A stretch of DNA of 6,478 bases from Dehalococcoidia bacterium (lineage in GTDB: Bacteria; Chloroflexota; Dehalococcoidia; JACPQF01): positions 1-6,478 of the forward strand of contig JAUSEJ010000431.1 of the NCBI GenBank assembly GCA_030650265.1, read 5' to 3'. Position 1 is the stretch's first letter; the number at the start of each line of letters is the position of its first letter. Both the position numbers and the translations under genes were made by a program. The notes beneath the pieces are model-generated. The model did not search any database, was not told where the DNA came from, and saw only the letters and a program-made list of their open reading frames with translations. Positions 1-5,137 of the stretch are shown in pieces.

Positions 1-1
1 A

Positions 2-268
2 GCTTTTCTAAACAAGGCACGCGTCACTGTTTTTGACCGACGGGCGGTCCGTCGATGGCTACGCAAGAACACCAATGACGAAGCCGGGCAAAGCCATGCA
101 GGAACCACGGAGATCGCCAAGGGTACCGGCTTCTCCGAGGAGCGAGCACGACATGCGTGCATGTCGGACAAGCGCATTTACCGGGCACATGGCGAGATAG
201 ACCTCTGGAGCGTGTGGAGGCAAGACCCGCAGAGCGTCTACGACAAACGAGGTCTCCTGATCGTGTGA
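2..268 (+). CDS. C-terminal end of an unidentified protein with a winged-helix-like segment (5' end outside window)
   Basis: Frame 2 is open from the left edge to a TGA at 266-268 and gives 88 residues, so this is the tail of a gene that starts upstream. Residues about 35-73 read like a winged helix-turn-helix: TTEIAKGTGFSEERARHAC, then a D-K-R-I-Y strand and a D-L-W-S-V-W wing. This is the usual 'EIA..TG.S.ER' pattern of a small DNA-binding fold. The preceding part (RRAVRRWLRK) is basic. I cannot name the protein: the piece is too short, and such modules end many kinds of DNA-processing and regulatory proteins. It lies 92 bases before the next plus-strand gene in the same direction, so the two could share a transcript. 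That the frame is coding is inferred from the motif-like pattern and its location; the DNA-binding role is a guess. Confidence 0.55.
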   Translation, partial: AFLNKARVTVFDRRAVRRWLRKNTNDEAGQSHAGTTEIAKGTGFSEERARHACMSDKRIYRAHGEIDLWSVWRQDPQSVYDKRGLLIV

Positions 269-351
269 TGGGGCGATGACCTGGTCTGTCCGTTTTCTTC
301 GGGAGATTATCGAGGACACGCTTAGAGGGGGCAGAATCTATCCCATTTGCT

Positions 352-355
352 GGAG
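352..355 (+). promoter_or_regulatory. Shine-Dalgarno GGAG for the 361 GTG start
   Basis: GGAG ends five bases before the GTG at 361. It supports translation from this non-ATG start rather than from a later methionine codon. Confidence 0.55.
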
Positions 356-360
356 CTCAC

Positions 361-1572
361 GTGTTTACGTCTGAAAGACTGCGCCAAGAATGGCGGTGCG
401 AAGGTATCTCCGAGCAGGATTTATCAGCGTATGCCGCGGCGCTGAACATCGTCGAGGAACACCTCGGACAGGGTTGGATCGATTCCTACATCGACGAAGC
501 CCACGTCATCGACGCGGAAGGTGATGACGGCCAGATCTGTCGACAGGTGTCTGCCAAGAGTGGGCGTGCCCTTCTCAGCCTGAGAATATTGTCTCGCCTC
601 GGGGCGCTGCTCTCTGCCACTGACAAAGTGCTCCGCTTCCCCCGGATACGCAACAAATTGAAGACAGGGGCCGAGTTTTCAGCAGCGTGGTCTGAACTGC
701 TTGCTGCCGAATCTTTGTTGTTGGCAGGTTTCCAGGTGGAGTTTGCTCCCTCGATCGAGGTAAACGGCCGCAGACGGGAAGCAGACTTGGCAGTGATCGT
801 TGGAGGCAACCGTGTCATAGCGGAGGTCTTTCGTCCATCCTCATCCAAATGGCAACAGGAAGCCTCTGAGGTCATGCAGCGGATTTTTGCGTCTGACAGC
901 CCTTCGCGTCAGCTTCCCAGAGGGCACCAGTTAAGCATCGCGCTGCGCCGTGTACCCACACCGGATGAGGAAGCTGAACTCATGGCACGGATTGGATGCC
1001 GTATCAACTTGGCTCGCAACGGGATCATCGCTCCTCCAGAAGAAGTTGGGGAATGCGATCCTAGCGGGCCTGAAGCATTCGCACACATTTGTTTGTCTGA
1101 TCGCGTCGATCAGCAGTTCCCGGCAGCAAGCAATCAATTCCTACGTGGACGTGGGTTGATCCTGCTGATGGCGACAACAACCATCTCGATATCCCCGATT
1201 GAATTGCCTCCGTTGTGGCTGATGATTGGCATCCCGTTCCAGGACACGAGGGGTGAAGACAAGCTTAAAGAGGAAATGGAGCAGCTTCCAGACGGTCAGG
1301 CATCCCTGCTGATAATTGATATCTCCGAGTCACCGGGTGTCGCCCACGCGTGGAAGCCGGCGGTCCATCAGTTCATGATCAATGGGCACAGTTTGGAACA
1401 ATCCACCCCGCTAAAGCCGTCCGCGATCTGGTTCATGGGTGAGACAATCACCCCAGACGGGCCCGTCCCCCTAACGGCTCCGGTGGTTTACGAGAACCCC
1501 AACGCGCCGCAGCTTCCGCCCGAATTACGCGATTTTTTGCGCAAGCAAGGAAAACGCAATCCATCGACGTAA
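361..1572 (+). CDS. Unrecognised 403-residue protein with a possible PD-(D/E)XK-like nuclease core
   Basis: The frame runs 403 codons from a GTG, preceded by GGAG at 352-355, to a TAA at 1570-1572. I do not recognise the family. Residues 1-100 look mostly helical. Residues about 105-160 resemble the core of restriction-endonuclease-like folds: a helix with acidic residues (E112, E117) ending in L-A-G-F-x-V, a strand pair around R-R-R-E-A-D-L-A-V-I (D142), then R-V-I-A-E-V-F (E155). A canonical nuclease has E-x-K here, but position 157 is phenylalanine; K164 could substitute, or the site may be inactive. The C-terminal part has further strand-like stretches (LLIIDIS at 316-322, SAIWFM at 354-359) and ends in a proline-rich then basic tail. 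No signal peptide or membrane helix is evident, so it is probably cytoplasmic. It lies downstream of the partial gene at 2-268 and converges on a restriction-modification gene, so a defence role is plausible but unproven. That it is a gene is quite certain; the fold is tentative. Confidence 0.85.
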   Translation: MFTSERLRQEWRCEGISEQDLSAYAAALNIVEEHLGQGWIDSYIDEAHVIDAEGDDGQICRQVSAKSGRALLSLRILSRLGALLSATDKVLRFPRIRNKLKTGAEFSAAWSELLAAESLLLAGFQVEFAPSIEVNGRRREADLAVIVGGNRVIAEVFRPSSSKWQQEASEVMQRIFASDSPSRQLPRGHQLSIALRRVPTPDEEAELMARIGCRINLARNGIIAPPEEVGECDPSGPEAFAHICLSDRVDQQFPAASNQFLRGRGLILLMATTTISISPIELPPLWLMIGIPFQDTRGEDKLKEEMEQLPDGQASLLIIDISESPGVAHAWKPAVHQFMINGHSLEQSTPLKPSAIWFMGETITPDGPVPLTAPVVYENPNAPQLPPELRDFLRKQGKRNPST

Positions 1573-1618
1573 GCCAATCCTGACGAATAGATCCATGCGT
1601 GTGTGGCTAGAGCAATGA

Positions 1619-1635
1619 TCCAACGCCCCGTTGGA
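1619..1635. repeat. Perfect 7-bp inverted repeat between converging genes
   Basis: TCCAACG at 1619-1625 and CGTTGGA at 1629-1635 are separated by CCC. The tight hairpin lies 47 bases after the stop of the plus-strand gene. No T-run follows on either strand, so it is not a standard intrinsic terminator, although its place suggests a 3'-end structure. Confidence 0.5.
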
Positions 1636-1705
1636 CCACCAAAATGTCAAGGGGTAATCCCGTGATCCGCTCGAGGATCCGCTACGTGAGAGCCCATGGC
1701 TTTGT

Positions 1706-1751
1706 TCTTGGCCAATCTTCTTCGCTTTGAGCCGGCCTGTTCTGGCCAAGA
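1706..1751. repeat. 9-bp inverted repeat, possible 3'-end structure
   Basis: CTTGGCCA at 1707-1714 is exactly complementary to TGGCCAAG at 1743-1750. One further T-A pair and some G-T pairs extend the stem outward, around a 28-base loop. It lies 29 bases downstream of the minus-strand stop at 1781 and within the converging-gene gap. It could terminate transcription or protect the 3' end of either transcript, but there is no T-tract, so the function is uncertain. Confidence 0.4.
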
Positions 1752-1780
1752 GCGCGAGATGGGACTGACTGACGTGCTAA

Positions 1781-2989
1781 CTAACTGTAACTAGCGACGG
1801 AGGCGAGTAGTTCCAGCGGGTCTCGCTCACCTAGAACTACCGCTTCCACTTGTGAGAGGATACTTGCTAGATGGCTCTCAACATCGCCTATTCTTCGTCT
1901 TTCATCATCGACTATCTTGGAAAGCGCTCGCTGTGTGTCAATATCGGGCAAGAAGACGCTAAGGTTCTCGAAGTCGTCTGGTTGTGTACGGCGCCGATTT
2001 GAATGCCCCGTAGTAATGGCTCGAATCGCTCGCTGAAAATAACGGCTTCTCAGCAGAAGCGTTAGATACTTCGGATCAAGCCTGGACCTATCGACGCTGT
2101 ACAATGGAAACTCCTGCGTGACAATTGCCTGATCGAACTCCGGTGGAATTACGGCAACGCATCCTTTCCAGACGTCGATTTGGGAAATGATAAGGTCATC
2201 GGCATAGGCCCGATACCACCGGGAGCCACTAGTGAAATAAGCTCCATGCCAGGAAGGAGGATTGATGCCTTTTCCTGCCTCCCTAGGGAGAAGGTTTCCC
2301 TCTTGGCTAAGAGTGAGCGTCAAGAACTCGTGATCGGGGAAATCCGCTGGAACAACTTCTTCCAAACGCTTCACCAGCAGGTCGCCAAGACGATATTCCT
2401 TCATGTGGGGAGGGGGTGTATGAATGCTCTCCAGTTGAAACAGGTGGAACTTGGGATCAAGTCTGTACGAAGGATGACCGTCGAGGATATCCAAGATGCT
2501 CAAAGCATGACACGAAGGGCTGGAGGAAGGAGCATATGATCCTGGTCCAGACAAGTACAGAGTGTACTGACCCAGAACGGTAGAAGGGTCGTGATAATCA
2601 AGCCTAGCGTTATCGCTGTCCTTGTACAATTGGTTCTTGCGCGAAAACCCGCCTGAGGGTGTATATCCGATCTCTTCCACTTCAGCCAAGAAAACCTTAT
2701 AGGGATTGGTGCTTAGCGCAAGACGCAAAGCACGCTTGTCTTGATCGATTGTGGGCTGGGTTTCTATGCCTTCTTCGTCCAGGAATTCCCGGTAGGCGCT
2801 GTCCAGAGCCTGCTTTTCTGCTCCGGCATATTTTGTAACAAAGAGTAGACTTGTCTTGTTCTGTGCACCGGCCTTGCGAAAGGCATAATCAGGAAGCGAC
2901 ACGATCACGTCTATCCTGGCATTCCGAAGCAGGAACCTTCGGAACGCGGGACAACGGCTCCCCTCCCCCGAATTGTTGAGAGCTCCGTC
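1781..2989 (-). CDS. 3' part of the broken enzyme: end of methylase fold plus type I S-like target-recognition domain
   Basis: This frame encodes the C-terminal half of the restriction-modification enzyme. Recognisable sequence starts upstream of any good start codon: LNNSGEGSRCPAFRRFL, then IVSLPDYAFRKAGAQNKTSL, the last strands of an N6-adenine methylase. A gene finder would place a start at the GTG at 2906-2908, but that codon is an internal valine of the fold and has no convincing ribosome site. Counting from that GTG, residues about 170-320 form one target-recognition domain like half of a type I HsdS (EYRLGDLLVKRLEE at the start; DDLIISQIDVWKG, then LTLLLRSRYFQRAI and NLSVFLPDIDTQRAL near the end). 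A helical arm follows at about 325-357. Only one recognition domain is present, as in single-chain type IIG enzymes. The frame ends in TAG at 1781-1783. An isolated product would at best be a DNA-recognition fragment. Confidence 0.75.
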   Translation of the reverse strand, partial: DGALNNSGEGSRCPAFRRFLLRNARIDVIVSLPDYAFRKAGAQNKTSLLFVTKYAGAEKQALDSAYREFLDEEGIETQPTIDQDKRALRLALSTNPYKVFLAEVEEIGYTPSGGFSRKNQLYKDSDNARLDYHDPSTVLGQYTLYLSGPGSYAPSSSPSCHALSILDILDGHPSYRLDPKFHLFQLESIHTPPPHMKEYRLGDLLVKRLEEVVPADFPDHEFLTLTLSQEGNLLPREAGKGINPPSWHGAYFTSGSRWYRAYADDLIISQIDVWKGCVAVIPPEFDQAIVTQEFPLYSVDRSRLDPKYLTLLLRSRYFQRAIRAITTGHSNRRRTQPDDFENLSVFLPDIDTQRALSKIVDDERRRIGDVESHLASILSQVEAVVLGERDPLELLASVASYS

Positions 2990-4341
2990 CTGTCCCCATC
3001 TTCCACGTCATCTCCAAACGGTGGATTGCCAATAACGACAGTGAAGAGGCTCCCGTCTGGGCGAAGATTGGGAATTGAGAATGTTCGGTCAAGACAACTG
3101 CGCTCGCCATCGATGTTAGTGTGACCATCTTTATGAATCACGAGATTGGTCTTGCAAACTCGACTGAGCGTTGCGTGGATTTCAATGCCATAGAGATTAG
3201 CCAGAGCAAAGTCAATCTTCTTGCGTTCAGCTTCAGGCTGACCAGAGTAGTTATCGTCTATGTAGTGCCAAACCTGTAGGAGAGTTTCAAGCAAAAAACC
3301 TCCGCTGCCTGCTGTTGGATCGAGAACAATGTCTGTATCTATCGGGTGAACCACCCCACAGATAAACCTCACGAGTTCGCGTCGCGTAAAATACTGCCCT
3401 AGCTCGCCCCGGAAGATTCCACTGAAGAAGCGTTCAAAGGCGACTCCTAGAGCGTCAACGTCGCACAGGGTGAAACCTATGTTTTCAATAAGCCTTGCAA
3501 CCTGCACGATTTTATCATCTGGGAGATTGGTCCGATCTTCAGAGAAGATAGTACGATCGCTATGGCGAGCGTCCCGGAACGTTTTTCGAATGCGACTTGC
3601 AGCTTGAACAACTGTCTCGTTGGAAGAGACCTGAAAGTGTCGGGGCTCTCCGTTTGGCGTGTGACGCTCGTCCCAAATCTTGGCAAAGAGAAGTTTGCTC
3701 CACTCATCGAAGGCCATTAGTGGGTCGCGCTTGCCTCCGGCCCAAATTGCAGCGTGGGCGCGTCGGACGCGGGTTTCGAGAACGTGGGGATCGACAGGCG
3801 CAATATCCGTGCTTCCCCCAGCAACGAGCCGAAAGAGCCTCGCAATGCCGTAGTTAACCGCGAGAGCATCACGAGCGCCGAGTTGGTTTGCCACCCGCTC
3901 AGTTGGGGGGTGGTTCTGAATGTCAAAAAGAATCGATTGACGGTTACTATCAACAAGAAGGTAGCGCGTCGTCCGCAGGCCGTTGGCGTTTCCAAAGCCT
4001 TGCTCAATTGCTCGATTCCATTCTATGCTTGTGCAGGCTGGCTCTTTGGTTTCCACAACCAGGTACGGATCGGACCTGGCATTATCCGTGAAAACAACAA
4101 TGTCGGCGCGGTCGCCGGGTACACGGCGCGGTACAGGATGCTCTACGTCGATGCGATTCGCGGGGTAGCCGCGTTCTAATATTAGCCATGAATAAACCAA
4201 GGCGCGCACGGATTCTTCAGGGTCGGTGAAATCTTCCGAGTGCCTGCGGCCACAGAGGTAAGTAACCGCAGTACGGGCCTCGTTGAATTCCAGGTATCCG
4301 CGATGTTCAGCTTCTTCAATGAGCGCTGGGTCTAGTGGCAT
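2911..4341 (-). CDS. 5' part of the broken enzyme: PD-(D/E)XK nuclease plus N6-adenine methylase up to motif IV
   Basis: From the ATG at 4339-4341 the frame gives 476 residues. Residues about 40-150 form a nuclease domain like the N-terminus of HsdR: GDRADIVVF carries D80, and 17 residues on LVVETKEP supplies E97 and K99, a complete D...ExK site. A helical linker leads to the methylase: GQYFTRRELV (about 315-324, motif X region), DPTAGSGGFL (341-350, the S-adenosylmethionine loop) and NPPFG (439-443, the catalytic N/D-PP-Y/F motif of N6-adenine methylases). After GDR (about 451) the protein stops matching the family and runs out of frame to a TAG at 2911-2913, so the last 25 or so residues are junk. 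A longer version from TTG at 4360-4362 adds seven residues, but GGAG sits at the right distance for the ATG. A strong promoter precedes it. Confidence 0.8.
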   Translation of the reverse strand: MPLDPALIEEAEHRGYLEFNEARTAVTYLCGRRHSEDFTDPEESVRALVYSWLILERGYPANRIDVEHPVPRRVPGDRADIVVFTDNARSDPYLVVETKEPACTSIEWNRAIEQGFGNANGLRTTRYLLVDSNRQSILFDIQNHPPTERVANQLGARDALAVNYGIARLFRLVAGGSTDIAPVDPHVLETRVRRAHAAIWAGGKRDPLMAFDEWSKLLFAKIWDERHTPNGEPRHFQVSSNETVVQAASRIRKTFRDARHSDRTIFSEDRTNLPDDKIVQVARLIENIGFTLCDVDALGVAFERFFSGIFRGELGQYFTRRELVRFICGVVHPIDTDIVLDPTAGSGGFLLETLLQVWHYIDDNYSGQPEAERKKIDFALANLYGIEIHATLSRVCKTNLVIHKDGHTNIDGERSCLDRTFSIPNLRPDGSLFTVVIGNPPFGDDVEDGDRTELSTIRGRGAVVPRSEGSCFGMPG

Positions 4342-4349
4342 TAGGCGAA

Positions 4350-4353
4350 CTCC
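4350..4353 (-). promoter_or_regulatory. Shine-Dalgarno GGAG deciding the restriction-modification start
   Basis: On the minus strand TTTGGAG lies with eight bases between GGAG and the ATG at 4339-4341. This favours the ATG over the TTG at 4360-4362, which has no clear site upstream. Confidence 0.65.
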
Positions 4354-4398
4354 AAACAGCAAGCTAAAGGACGGCGAACAGACATGTAAGTGGCCTCA

Positions 4399-4427
4399 AT
4401 TATATAGAGTGTACGAGTGGCTGTCTA
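4399..4427 (-). promoter_or_regulatory. Sigma-70-type promoter of the restriction-modification gene
   Basis: Reading the minus strand, TAGACA (4427-4422, five of six consensus bases) is followed by exactly 17 bases and then TATAAT (4404-4399, perfect -10). A start near 4392 would give a leader of about 50 bases before the ATG at 4341. No other promoter as good was noticed around this gene. Confidence 0.75.
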
Positions 4428-4441
4428 TCACTCCCAAACGC

Positions 4442-4453
4442 CAGTTCGAACTG
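4442..4453. repeat. 12-bp perfect palindrome upstream of the promoter
   Basis: CAGTTCGAACTG is its own reverse complement. Its centre is about 56 bases upstream of the expected transcription start, just beyond the -35 element, where an activator or repressor dimer could bind. One or two such 12-bp palindromes are expected by chance in a window this size, so only the position makes it notable. Confidence 0.3.
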
Positions 4454-4618
4454 CGAATGCGAAATGGTCATACGTTGTAATACGGATGAATTATCGTCTG
4501 AGGGAATTTGCGCCAAAGACAATTCGGCAATGAAGAGAGGTAAAAAAGCGTCAAGCAGTTCAACGAGTGGTGATGACGATGAGCAAGTGCTAGTGCGCCG
4601 ATGCCCGCCATTGGTTCG

Positions 4619-5008
4619 CTAGTGGGGGAAATCGACCCGCTGCTGTATCCGTAGCGCGTCCTCGGCAGTGAGCGTCGAGAGATACCGCATGGTCATGAAA
4701 AGTGATGAGTGTCCAAGATGCATCTGGAGTGCCTTCGGGTTGCCGGTTTGTCTTAGCCTCTCGATGGCATCGGAATGCCTAAGAAGGTGAGGATAGACTC
4801 GCTTGTTAAGGCCAGCCCCCTTCCCGCCCTCTGATATGATCTGGTGCGCTCGCTTGCGGTTGATCGGGAATACCCGGTCTACCGCTTGCAACTTGTAGCG
4901 GAAGGCGTAGGCCTGGAGGCTTTTGGCCAGAGCTTTGGGGCAGGCCACCGGTCTTGGCTTCCTGCCCTTACCGATGACCTTGACTATCGGGCGTCCCTCA
5001 ACGGAACT
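4619..5008 (-). pseudogene. Tyrosine recombinase (integrase) remnant, 5'-truncated
   Basis: The frame from 5008 down to a TAG at 4619-4621 encodes the C-terminal catalytic half of a phage or island integrase. It starts in the beta-hairpin VKVIGKGRKPRP, which holds the lysine of the active site. It then has HLLRHSDA (box II H-x-x-R), HLGHSS (the third-site histidine) and TMRYLST (the nucleophilic tyrosine). Counted from the GTG at 4946-4948 these are H54, R57, H80 and Y89. That GTG could give a 109-residue product, but the family sequence continues 20 residues upstream to an in-frame TAG at 5009-5011. The N-terminal DNA-binding domain and the first catalytic arginine are missing. A full integrase is usually 300-400 residues, so this piece should be inactive. 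It lies between the defence genes and the metal ATPase and is probably the trace of a mobile element. Confidence 0.8.
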
Positions 5009-5137
5009 CTAAGCAGCGTTGCGCGAAGCGGCTATGGCGGAGGCTACCGTACGCACATCCGAATAGACCACTGCGGAGACTCATCTCAATGCGGACGGCT
5101 TCGGGGAGTCCAACGAGATTACCGGTCCACGCCCGGC

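Larger units (their letters stand above)
1781..4341 (-). pseudogene. Fused restriction-methylase-specificity gene, broken by an internal deletion and frameshift
   Basis: Read together, the two adjoining minus-strand frames make one enzyme in the order nuclease, N6-adenine methylase, target-recognition domain. This is the single-chain layout of type IIG-like enzymes built from type I modules. The first frame keeps family sequence through NPPFGDDVEDGDR (to about 2990). The second resumes with DGALNNSGEGS and then CPAFRRFLLRNARID (from about 2989). In related proteins, as I remember them, some 45-50 residues lie between these points, including the I-L-E-R helix and the P-G-G-x-x-x-x-V-L-P-D strand of the methylase fold. 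Here they are missing and the frame changes. The joint carries a short repeat (GTCC at 2987-2990 and 2992-2995), as expected for slippage or microhomology deletion. Both halves are otherwise free of stops, so the damage looks recent. Methylation should be lost, and restriction very probably too. Confidence 0.8.

Noticed and set aside
59..319. Minus-strand open frame of 86 codons
   Set aside because: It lies opposite the plus-strand coding tail at 2-268, shows no family-like pattern, and is best explained as its shadow.
1525..1749. Minus-strand open frame of 74 codons in the converging-gene gap
   Set aside because: It overlaps the end of the 361-1572 gene, has no ribosome site that I can see and no recognisable motif.
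2959..2971. The G-rich run (GGGGGAGGGG on the minus strand) as a slippage site for phase variation
   Set aside because: Family-like sequence of the downstream frame already starts upstream of it, at DGALNN, so the frame change lies before the run. The run is also interrupted and short.
2889..3128. Third minus-strand frame across the break in the restriction-modification gene
   Set aside because: Its translation carries no methylase motif; the two other frames carry all of the recognisable sequence.
5012..5137. Short minus-strand frame before the integrase stop (reads YSDVRTVASAIAASRNAA)
   Set aside because: It does not resemble the missing box I part of an integrase and has no start or ribosome site; it could be random.
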